A stretch of DNA of 44,643 nt. Origin: Oxalobacteraceae bacterium. Its GTDB lineage: Bacteria > Pseudomonadota > Gammaproteobacteria > Burkholderiales > Burkholderiaceae_D. Of the stretch, positions 1 to 6,790 are shown in pieces. The first letter of the stretch is position 1; each line of letters opens with the position of its first letter. Location of the stretch: assembly GCA_947448025.1 (NCBI GenBank), contig CANFLV010000027.1, positions 1-44,643 on the forward strand, given 5' to 3'. Position numbers and translations under genes: made by a program. Under the pieces are notes generated by a model that saw only the letters and a list, made by a program, of their open reading frames with translations, was not told where the DNA came from and ran no database searches.

Positions 1-576
1 GTGTACCGGATTTATCGGGAGCTAGAGCTGAATTTGCGCATCAAGCCAAAGAAGCGCATGGTCCGCGAGAAACCGGCAGCACTGACGGTGCCTGAGTCGA
101 TCAATCAAGTCTGGTCGATGGATTTCATGCATGACCAATTGAGCAACGGTAGGTGCATTCGGCTATTCAATGTCATTGATGATTTCAATCGGGAGGGGCT
201 GGCAATTGATGTCGATTTCTCATTGCCATCAGAGCGAGTCATTCGCAGCCTGGATCAGATCATCGCTTGGCGAGGTGCCCCAGGCGCCATTCGGTGCGAT
301 AACGGTCCCGAGTACATCAGTGCAACTTTGCAAAGCTGGGCAAGTAAGCGTGGCATCAAGATTGAATATATCCAGCCGGGCAATCCGCAGCAAAATGCTT
401 ACGTTGAACGATTTAACCGAACCGTACGCTATGAGTGGCTAGCCCAATACCTGTTCAATACGATCGACGAGGTGCAGGAGTTCGCAACAAATTGGCTGTG
501 GAATTACAATAACGAACGCCCGCACATGGCCTTGGACGGATTCACCCCAAAGCAGCGGCTCGCCATGGCCGCATAG
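1..576 (+). CDS. IS3-family transposase OrfB, C-terminal part (5' partial)
   Basis: This encodes the DDE-type integrase core that does strand transfer for IS3-family elements. All three acidic catalytic positions are visible: Asp in SMDFMHD (about residue 41), Asp in RCDNGPEY (about 100) and Glu in [10 protein letters not shown] (about 136). The C-terminal [13 protein letters not shown] motif is typical of IS3 OrfB proteins. The frame is open to base 1, so the apparent GTG there is not a real start. The N-terminal HTH region and the upstream orfA, usually joined by programmed frameshifting, lie outside the window. The element interrupts the integrase gene on the opposite strand. Confidence 0.88.
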   Translation: MYRIYRELELNLRIKPKKRMVREKPAALTVPESINQVWSMDFMHDQLSNGRCIRLFNVIDDFNREGLAIDVDFSLPSERVIRSLDQIIAWRGAPGAIRCDNGPEYISATLQSWASKRGIKIEYIQPGNPQQNAYVERFNRTVRYEWLAQYLFNTIDEVQEFATNWLWNYNNERPHMALDGFTPKQRLAMAA

Positions 577-614
577 TCTCTACTAATGATGACTGCTAAA
601 AATGGGGGGATTAC
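1..614 (+). mobile_element. IS3-family insertion sequence, right-hand part
   Basis: This is the 3' portion of an IS3-family element whose left part lies outside the window. The transposase stop is at 576. The terminal sequence, with a G-run at about 603-609, ends near 610-614, where the reading frame of a chromosomal integrase resumes on the other strand. The exact end and the target duplication cannot be fixed because the left end is not visible. The coding style resembles the IS407-like branch (inference). Confidence 0.75.
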
Positions 615-1613
615 CTAATTGCGCTTAACAATTTCGTTCAGCACTTTGTATGTGACACCAAACCCGTTTACTGTGCGATCTTTTGTCTTGCCGTACACAT
701 CCATGTAAACGGTCACATCCCATTCAGCTTCGCTTTGCACATTGCCTTCTGCATCGTACTTGGCATTAGTTGGCTCCAAGTCCATAAATTCTGGATCGTC
801 ACCTTTTCCAACTTTCTGGTCTGCTTCTACGTGAACAGTAACTACGCCCCCAATTTGCACTTTCTTGATGCGGATATTTTTCCACTTCAAGTTCAGCAAC
901 TCTTTGCCAGGTCTTGCTCCAGTCTCAATAAGCACACGTACATAGTCATGCATCACATGCCTTCTTAAGTGTGGCTTTTCACGCTTAGTGCTATTGATCC
1001 ATGCTGGCATGTGCGCCAATATCGCATTGATCTCTACGACCTCAAACGTTGCATAGTTCTTTGACTTTACGCCTCTTGTTTCTAAGTACGGAATCTGAGT
1101 CTTGTGAACAAAGCCACGCTCTTCAGCTTCTTTGAAAATACGGTTGAGTACAACGTTATGTTTTCGCGCACTACTGTAGGCAAGCGGCTTACCCAGCTTT
1201 TTTGTACGCCACTTGTCATATTCAATCATGACTTTGGGTGTAATTGAATCAACATGCTTCTTCCCAAAATACGGAACAAGAAAGTCGCTGATGATGCGCT
1301 TGTATTGTGGAAATGAATCTGAGCCAGCTTCATAGCCAACGTTGTCATCCATCTTTTGGATTGCTAGCTTTGCTATGTCGCCAAACTTCTTGCTGACTAC
1401 TGGCAGGTGACGCTGCTTGAGCGCCTTAGCTGTAATTAGGATTTCGTGCGCTTTAGGTATTGCTTCATTCAGGTCGCGCTCACCTGTAGTTTTGGAATGC
1501 CACTTCTTACCGTCAACTGTGTAACGACATTGCCATGTTGAAGCATCTGATCTTTTATAGACTACTAATTTTCTGTTTATTAATTGATGTGTGCTCTCTA
1601 CTTTTGCAGGCAT
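615..1613 (-). pseudogene. Tyrosine site-specific integrase, 3'-truncated by IS insertion
   Basis: This tyrosine recombinase has an N-terminal arm/SAM-like region (residues about 1-180) and the beginning of the catalytic domain. The first catalytic arginine is present in ETGARPGKELLNLKW (R234). The later HxxR, His/Trp and nucleophilic Tyr motifs are absent: the frame meets a TAG at 615-617, at the edge of the IS3 element, after only 332 residues. The usual family length is about 390-450. The missing 3' part should lie left of the IS, outside the window. The protein is therefore almost certainly inactive for recombination. It is AT-richer than the core genes and reads away from the tRNA-Ile gene, as an island integrase would. 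Confidence 0.8.
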
Positions 1614-1643
1614 GAATTTCTCTGTTTACTCTGCGCTGCACGG

Positions 1644-1667
1644 ACAATTTTTACCCTAAAAAATTGT
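1644..1667. promoter_or_regulatory. Inverted repeat upstream of integrase gene
   Basis: Perfect 9-bp arms ACAATTTTT and AAAAATTGT flank a 6-base centre, about 30-55 bp upstream of the integrase ATG at 1613. There is no following T-run on either strand, so it looks more like an operator or recombination-protein site than a terminator. The function is inferred. Confidence 0.35.
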
Positions 1668-1746
1668 GCTTGCAGGCTTAAGTAAATATTAAATTCTGCG
1701 TACTTTTAGAGCAAAGATTTTGGCAAGATTGATCGTGAATTTTTCA

Positions 1747-2619
1747 CTATCCACATGGAATGATTTTATGGAATTCAACATTTATTGCGCTAGCCAAAGC
1801 ATCTGGAATCAAATTTGTGTTCCAAGCAATACTAGCCTTCAAGTCATAGCTTAGAGCAGCTAACTCCTTAGGATCTCTAAACAAAAATATCACGCCGTGA
1901 ATGTAGTTTCGAGGGTGTGGTTTGCCAGCCAATTTTGCATTTATCCGCTCAACCCATTCAGCATGAATTGACTCATGCTCTAGCTCAAATAAACCAAATA
2001 CATGATCTCTTGCACATGCGGTACCAAAATAATCTTTTGCTCTCGCAGATCCTAAAGTAGCCAAAACACAATCAGCCGCATCAACGTTTCCTAACTGAAG
2101 CTCAGATACATCTATTGCGATGAGATTGATTGCATTATTAACAGGTGGGTATTCAAACTTTTTTAACGTCGCCTTATCAATTATCGTATATTGCAAGCGC
2201 ATAACATCAGAAGTGTCATCATCTACATGACTAACACTAGCGCCGTACTCGATCAACTGCTCGTTTATTTTTTGTGTTGTTGCTTGATCTTGCCCTAATA
2301 GCTTTACTTCAATAAAAACATCTGCACCGCATGTTTTCCAGAGCAAATCAACATCACCTGAAGTCGCACCTTGCTTGACTTCGTAACTCAATGGCACATT
2401 CTGTGTGGCAAAGTAATTAACAAGATTAATTTCCAGAAGTCGCCCACGCAAATCACCAGCATTTCTGGATTGCGAGAACTGGGTTAAATAACCAGCAGGC
2501 ACTTGATGGCTTGCAACGTTATTCAACTTAATTAGCAAGCCATTTGCATAATCCAGCGCAAACGCTCCACCTCCCGCTTGCTGGATGATTGTCTGCAGTT
2601 GTGGAAGTGTCATGCTCAC
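1747..2619 (-). CDS. Putative PD-(D/E)XK-fold nuclease, unknown family
   Basis: A 290-residue soluble protein that I do not recognise as a named family. Residues 63-106 carry a plausible PD-(D/E)XK signature: Glu63 in LLEINL, then Asp91 in SGDVDLLW, then Glu104-Val-Lys106 in VFIEVKLLG, followed by a helix with Gln/Asn-rich residues. This is the metal-binding layout of restriction-type endonucleases; cleavage of DNA is inferred. No methylase or helicase motifs are seen. The start is the GTG at 2619, overlapping the upstream gene's TGA by 4 bp (GTGA), which implies translational coupling; the ATG at 2613 is an alternative. It lies between a coiled-coil membrane protein gene and an integrase in AT-rich, tRNA-linked DNA, a setting where defence genes are common. 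Confidence 0.6.
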   Translation of the reverse strand: MSMTLPQLQTIIQQAGGGAFALDYANGLLIKLNNVASHQVPAGYLTQFSQSRNAGDLRGRLLEINLVNYFATQNVPLSYEVKQGATSGDVDLLWKTCGADVFIEVKLLGQDQATTQKINEQLIEYGASVSHVDDDTSDVMRLQYTIIDKATLKKFEYPPVNNAINLIAIDVSELQLGNVDAADCVLATLGSARAKDYFGTACARDHVFGLFELEHESIHAEWVERINAKLAGKPHPRNYIHGVIFLFRDPKELAALSYDLKASIAWNTNLIPDALASAINVEFHKIIPCG

Positions 2620-3251
2620 GATTTTTCGCCTAGTAGCTCTCGAAACTCAGCTTCAATCTCATCTAAAGCAACTTTAATTTCTCCTGTAACTGCTTCAAAC
2701 ACTTCCATCCATTTTTCAGCAGAATTGCCACCCATTTGTGGGGCCATTTCAACGCCAAATGTAAAGTTATTGAATGCTCGCACTAGGTCTAGGTTGATCT
2801 TCTCCAACTTATCAGCCGTAGATTTTGGGAAAAAAATCAACTTAGTTTGAAAGTAGCTTCTGAAAGATTCATGTGACTCATAGGCAATTTGACGACGCTG
2901 ATCTTTAGGCTTTCCACCAGCAGGCTCAAATATTTGAATGTACTCACTCAACCTGTGGTGCAAGTCCCTTAGTTTTTCGTACGTATCAGCTACAACTGTT
3001 GCTCTCATTTCATGCAGCTTTGAAAACCTAATTTGATGCTCAATCCCAACTAGAGCAAGTTGCGATTTCAGCCTTTCAATCTCAACGTCAGACTGTGATT
3101 TCAGTATCGCCTTGTGTGTCTCTAGTTTTTGATCGTATTCGTTCTTTATTGCATTTTTGATGCGCTCACTTATCCATGTTCTAAAGATAAAATTAACTAA
3201 TCCAGTTCCCAGAATTGATACTAGTAACGCCGTATAAATTTCATTATTCAT
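2616..3251 (-). CDS. Membrane-anchored coiled-coil protein, unknown function
   Basis: A 211-residue protein with one hydrophobic segment near the N-terminus (about residues 6-23, TALLVSILGTGLVNFIF). A basic, then heptad-like charged region (about 28-65) is predicted to form a coiled coil, followed by a helical C-terminal domain. This suggests a single-pass inner-membrane protein with its bulk in the cytoplasm. Similar TM-plus-coiled-coil proteins occur as hypothetical genes on genomic islands; no function is assigned. The ATG at 3251 was chosen because GGAAAGG lies 6-12 bases upstream; the ATG at 3260 is possible. It is coupled to the nuclease candidate by a 4-bp overlap and begins only 35 bp after the tRNA terminator. 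Confidence 0.7.
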   Translation of the reverse strand: MNNEIYTALLVSILGTGLVNFIFRTWISERIKNAIKNEYDQKLETHKAILKSQSDVEIERLKSQLALVGIEHQIRFSKLHEMRATVVADTYEKLRDLHHRLSEYIQIFEPAGGKPKDQRRQIAYESHESFRSYFQTKLIFFPKSTADKLEKINLDLVRAFNNFTFGVEMAPQMGGNSAEKWMEVFEAVTGEIKVALDEIEAEFRELLGEKS

Positions 3252-3285
3252 CGTGTGCATCCTTTCCAAAATACTAAACCCAAAG

Positions 3286-3316
3286 TAAAAAACCCTCGCC
3301 ATTACTGACGAGGGTT
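3286..3316 (-). terminator. Rho-independent terminator of tRNA-Ile transcript
   Basis: Read on the minus strand, AACCCTCG and CGAGGGTT form an 8-bp stem around a 10-base loop, followed at once by a run of T. It lies 7 bp past the tRNA 3' end and only 35 bp before the coiled-coil gene. Confidence 0.75.
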
Positions 3317-3365
3317 CGTATTTGGTGGGCCCCCCGAGAGTCGAACTCGGCACCAACGGATTATG

Positions 3366-3612
3366 CTTACCACTACAGTTTTCACTGCCTGTTTCCAGTT
3401 TGTGGTCTGGACTGTCTCTTGTCTTTACGACCTACCCGTACAGTCTCTACACGTTCCAAACATTGCTGTTTGGCTTCGCTCGGGATTACCACGTTGCAAG
3501 CAACAGAGGCTTCCCCGAATTTGAGTAGTTCTACACGCAAGCAGAGTTAACTTACTCACATGCAACCCAATTGCAATTGACCGTAGCTTGCGCTTTAGGT
3601 CACTTGCCTTTA
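3366..3612 (-). ncRNA. Group I intron (subgroup IC3-like) in tRNA-Ile anticodon loop
   Basis: This 247-nt self-splicing intron has no open reading frame. Read on the minus strand, it shows the conserved core: P4 TCGGG/CCCGA with AAATTCGGGGAAGCC and GGTAATCCCGAGC; P6 CCAAACA/TGTTTGG closed by a GCAA tetraloop (3473-3456); the P3/P7 block GTAGAGACTGTACGGG (3450-3435); and the P7 partner ACAGTCC (3415-3409). P9 has CCAC/GTGG arms with an inner CAGT-GAAA-ACTG hairpin. The 5' exon ends in U and the intron ends in G (3366), as group I splicing needs. A likely guide is CGGTC near 3577-3581, pairing with exon GACU. The core closely resembles the Azoarcus tRNA-Ile and cyanobacterial tRNA-Leu introns. 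Confidence 0.85.
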
Positions 3613-3648
3613 AGTCCGCTGCTCTAACCAAGCATGAGCTAGAGGCCC
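3613..3648 (-). repeat. 36-bp direct repeat, copy B (tRNA-Ile 5' exon)
   Basis: Identical over all 36 bp (tRNA base 1 to U33) to 3811-3846. Flanks diverge immediately outside the tRNA 5' end. Confidence 0.9.
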
Positions 3649-3657
3649 GTAAAACTG

Positions 3658-3684
3658 ATTTTAGTTGTGCGATTTTGCTGTCAA
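3658..3684 (-). promoter_or_regulatory. Candidate promoter of tRNA-Ile
   Basis: On the minus strand a perfect TTGACA (3679-3684) is followed 15 bp later by TAAAAT (3658-3663), about 10 bp before the tRNA start. The spacer is shorter than the usual 17 bp. The segment lies between the two tRNA half copies. Confidence 0.5.
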
Positions 3685-3805
3685 GTTGCTAGCTAAAAAT
3701 CACACTACCGTGGAAGCGCCGTTGAAGCAGTTTTTTTACTTCACAACGCCTGCAACCTATTGATTTATAAGGGTTTCCTTCTAAAAGTTGGTGTGACAGG
3801 TACCT

Positions 3806-3846
3806 TTATGAGTCCGCTGCTCTAACCAAGCATGAGCTAGAGGCCC
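3806..3846 (-). pseudogene. tRNA-Ile(CAU) 5'-half fragment, intron-free
   Basis: The first 41 bases of the same tRNA, through the complete loop CTCATAA, then unrelated sequence. There is no anticodon-stem 3' strand, T-arm or acceptor 3' strand downstream, so it cannot fold as a tRNA. Unlike the split gene, it keeps U33-C34 joined, so it derives from an intron-less allele. Its position, 83 bp after rpoD, suggests it marks the original tRNA locus or an attachment-site remnant (inference). Confidence 0.8.
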
Positions 3847-3929
3847 ATTTTATTTTTGCAAAAATTTAGCTGAAGGTAAAAACTGCCTCCTGCTGGCTTT
3901 ATCGCGATGTTATCTGCGATGTTAGCTTA

Positions 3930-6530
3930 TTAACTGCCTTCAAGGAAGCTCTTCAGCTTGTCGGAGCGCGATGGATGACGCAATTTACGCAGCGCCTTCG
4001 CTTCTATCTGGCGAATACGCTCGCGTGTAACGTCAAATTGCTTGCCGACTTCTTCGAGCGTGTGATCCGTCGACATCTCAATGCCGAAACGCATGCGCAG
4101 CACTTTCGCTTCGCGTGGCGTAAGGGAATCGAGCACATCTTTGACCACGCCGCGCATCGATGCATGCAAGGCAGCATCGGCTGGTGCCAGCGTATTGTTA
4201 TCCTCGATGAAATCACCCAGATGCGAATCATCGTCGTCACCGATCGGCGTCTCCATGGAGATTGGCTCTTTGGCGATCTTCATGATCTTGCGGATTTTAT
4301 CTTCCGGCATTTCCATTTTGATCGCGAGCGTCGCCGGATCGGGCTCGGCACCGGTCTCTTGCAGGATCTGGCGCGAGATGCGATTCATCTTGTTGATCGT
4401 TTCGATCATGTGCACAGGAATACGAATCGTACGCGCCTGATCAGCAATGGAACGCGTGATTGCCTGGCGAATCCACCAGGTCGCATAGGTCGAGAATTTA
4501 TAGCCGCGACGATATTCAAATTTATCGACAGCTTTCATCAGGCCGATATTGCCTTCCTGGATCAGGTCGAGGAATTGCAAACCGCGGTTCGTGTATTTCT
4601 TCGCGATTGAAATTACCAGTCGCAAGTTCGCCTCGGTCATTTCACGCTTGGCCATGCGCGCTTTTTTCTCGCCGGCGGCCATCTTTTTATTGATGGCGCG
4701 CAGGTCTGGCAAAGGCAGCACAACGCGGGCCTGCAGGTCGATCAGCTTCTGCTGTAATTCCTTGACGGTCGGAATATTGCGGGCAAGGATCACGCTGTAG
4801 CTGTGATTACCGTTCACTTCGCCATCGACCCAAGTCAGATTGGTTTCGTTACCCGGGAAAACCTTGATGAAGTGACTGCGCGGCATGCCGCATTTATTGA
4901 CCGTCACGTCGAGGATCTGCTTTTCAATATGGCGAACTTCGTCGACCTGGCCACGCAAGGTATCGCACAGACGTTCGACAAACTTTGCCGTGAAGCGGAT
5001 GCTCAACAATTCAGCAGAGATATTCTCTTGTGCCTTGACGTAAGGCTTGGAGTTATAGCCTTCTTTTTCGTAGGCCTTGCGCATCTTGTCGAAGTTGCTC
5101 TGGATATTGGCGAACTTGCCCAATGCATCGCGTTTCAACTGCTCCAGCTGCTCGGCCGAGAAACCAGCAGCGCCGCCTGCGGCACTTCCCTCGGCTTCCG
5201 CTTCGCCCTCTTCCTCTTCTTCTTCCTCTTCCTCGTCGTCTTCCGACGCCACTACGGGCGCGGCGACAACTACGGCTTCTTCGGAGGCCTCGGGATCGAC
5301 CATGCCATCGACGATTTCATCAATCTTCGACTCATCCTTTTCAATGCGGGTGGCGGCAGCCAGAATTTCAGCGATCGTGGTCGGGCAAGCGGAAATAGCC
5401 TGGATCATGTCCTTGAGGCCATCTTCAATACGCTTGGCGATTTCAATTTCACCCTCGCGCGTGAGCAATTCTACCGAACCCATTTCACGCATGTACATGC
5501 GCACCGGATCAGTCGTACGGCCGAAATCGGAATCGACGGTCGACAACGCGGCTTCAGCAGCGGCTTCGGCTTCATCATCACCGGTGACAGTGGCGACGTT
5601 ATCGGTCAGCAGCAGGCTTTCCGCATCTGGGGCATGCTCGTAGACGGCGATACCCATGTCGTTGAAGGTACCGATGATGCCTTCAATGGCTTCCGGATCG
5701 ACGATGTTTTCGGGTAAGTGATCGTTGATTTCCGCATAGGTCAGGAAACCACGTTCCTTGCCCAGCTTGATCAGCGTCTTTAATTTCTGGCGGCGCGCCT
5801 CGAGTTCTTCTTCGCTGGCTTCAGTATCGGAAGAGAAGGCATCTTTCAGCAGCGCCTTTTCCTTGGCTTTGCGATCCTTGGCCTTGGCCTTGTCGGCCGC
5901 CTTCAATTCCGCGCGTTCAACGGCATTCAAGGCCGCGATTTCATCGTTTTCTGGCTGAAATTCTTTCGGCTTGCGACCGCGACGGCCAGGCACTTTGATT
6001 GACGGCAAAACATAGCTCGAGGTATCGATCGCCGCCAGAGTGGCGGCATCGGTCGTCTGGCTGACCGTCGACATGCCGGAGGTCGCGACACGGGCTTCAA
6101 CACGCTCAGGGGCTTTTACCGCTTTGCTGACGCTTACAACTTTGGATTCGGATTTCTTGATTGTCACGGGGTCTTTCAATGGTGCAGTGATCGCCTGTGC
6201 GGTCACTTTGGATAAGGGCTTTGCATTTGATACCGGAGCAGCCGGTTTAGTGCCGGCTTTCGCAGCGACTTTCACTGCTGCCGTCTTCACCGGCGCTGCA
6301 GGCTTGACTGCAACAGCCGTTGCCTTGACTGGCTTTACAACCGCTTTCACAGCTGCTTTGACCGCAGGTTTTGCAACAGGTTTAGCGACTGCCTTTTTTG
6401 CTGCTGGTTTTGCCGCAGGTTTCACAGGCGTCTTGGCCGCTGTTTTCGCCACAGCAGGACGTTGCGCCGCTGCTTTGGTTTTAGCAGCAGGGATCAGGGG
6501 TTTCGCGGGTTTCTTCATTGCATTCGCCAT
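3930..6530 (-). CDS. rpoD: RNA polymerase primary sigma factor (sigma-70)
   Basis: The housekeeping sigma factor, which directs core RNA polymerase to -35/-10 promoters. Visible parts, with rough positions: region 1.1 ([20 protein letters not shown], about 245-300); region 1.2 ([11 protein letters not shown], about 340); a non-conserved insert with a run of Glu (about 430); region 2 ([27 protein letters not shown], about 630-700, with the [11 protein letters not shown] -10 reading helix); region 3; and region 4 ([18 protein letters not shown], near the C-terminus). At about 866 residues it is much longer than the 613-residue E. coli protein, mainly through an N-terminal Lys/Ala/Pro-rich extension of roughly 130 residues. 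The ATG at 6530 is preferred; an in-frame TTG at 6545 is possible. Last gene of the rpsU-yqeY-dnaG-rpoD cluster, with its own promoter at 6741. Confidence 0.97.
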   Translation of the reverse strand: MANAMKKPAKPLIPAAKTKAAAQRPAVAKTAAKTPVKPAAKPAAKKAVAKPVAKPAVKAAVKAVVKPVKATAVAVKPAAPVKTAAVKVAAKAGTKPAAPVSNAKPLSKVTAQAITAPLKDPVTIKKSESKVVSVSKAVKAPERVEARVATSGMSTVSQTTDAATLAAIDTSSYVLPSIKVPGRRGRKPKEFQPENDEIAALNAVERAELKAADKAKAKDRKAKEKALLKDAFSSDTEASEEELEARRQKLKTLIKLGKERGFLTYAEINDHLPENIVDPEAIEGIIGTFNDMGIAVYEHAPDAESLLLTDNVATVTGDDEAEAAAEAALSTVDSDFGRTTDPVRMYMREMGSVELLTREGEIEIAKRIEDGLKDMIQAISACPTTIAEILAAATRIEKDESKIDEIVDGMVDPEASEEAVVVAAPVVASEDDEEEEEEEEEGEAEAEGSAAGGAAGFSAEQLEQLKRDALGKFANIQSNFDKMRKAYEKEGYNSKPYVKAQENISAELLSIRFTAKFVERLCDTLRGQVDEVRHIEKQILDVTVNKCGMPRSHFIKVFPGNETNLTWVDGEVNGNHSYSVILARNIPTVKELQQKLIDLQARVVLPLPDLRAINKKMAAGEKKARMAKREMTEANLRLVISIAKKYTNRGLQFLDLIQEGNIGLMKAVDKFEYRRGYKFSTYATWWIRQAITRSIADQARTIRIPVHMIETINKMNRISRQILQETGAEPDPATLAIKMEMPEDKIRKIMKIAKEPISMETPIGDDDDSHLGDFIEDNNTLAPADAALHASMRGVVKDVLDSLTPREAKVLRMRFGIEMSTDHTLEEVGKQFDVTRERIRQIEAKALRKLRHPSRSDKLKSFLEGS

Positions 6531-6740
6531 TGAATCAACTAACAAGAGGGTTACTCTGGGTTACTCGGTCACTGCTTATGGATGACTACTGAATTGCTAT
6601 CAAGCCCCTCGCGCGCTGCTCTGGCCGCGGCGCGGGTGGTCGATTACTGCGCTGATCCTGTTACTGCCTGTTCTTCGATTACTTGCTTATTCACTGCGCG
6701 CGCGAAAAAATCGCGTAAGACCTTGAATAAAAAGCCTTAA

Positions 6741-6749
6741 ATTATAGCA
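6741..6749 (-). promoter_or_regulatory. Extended -10 promoter upstream of rpoD
   Basis: On the minus strand TGC-TATAAT lies in the dnaG-rpoD gap, with no good -35, as expected for an extended -10 promoter. It predicts a 5' untranslated region of about 200 nt for rpoD, which contains a CGCGA/TCGCG hairpin near 6700-6715. The rest of the 6531-6790 gap shows no gene. Confidence 0.55.
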
Positions 6750-6790
6750 CGGCGGCGACCTGATCTGCTAACAGCCTTAACAGAACTGCT

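Larger units (their letters stand above)
3323..3648 (-). tRNA. tRNA-Ile(CAU), split by a group I intron
   Basis: The 5' exon is 3613-3648 and the 3' exon 3323-3365. Joined, they give a regular tRNA: acceptor GGGCCTC pairing with GGGGCCC, D-stem GCTC/GAGC, anticodon stem GCGGA/TCCGT around loop CTCATAA (anticodon CAU), T-stem CCGAG/CTCGG with TTCGACT loop, and an encoded CCA. The body matches the minor isoleucine tRNA whose C34 is changed to lysidine by TilS (reads AUA), rather than elongator Met; a separate tRNA-Met lies at 43939. The intron falls between U33 and C34. A plausible promoter is at 3658-3684 and a terminator at 3286-3316. Confidence 0.85.

Noticed and set aside
3322-3631. Small frames across the tRNA-Ile intron
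   Set aside because: They overlap tRNA exons and conserved ribozyme helices; no homing-endonuclease motif (LAGLIDADG, GIY-YIG) is visible.
3649-3846. Second complete tRNA-Ile
   Set aside because: Only the 5' half is present; there is no T-arm or acceptor 3' strand in the next 150 bases.
4803-5717. Long frame opposite rpoD (304 residues)
   Set aside because: It is a shadow of the rpoD coding frame; it has no start signal and a low-complexity product.
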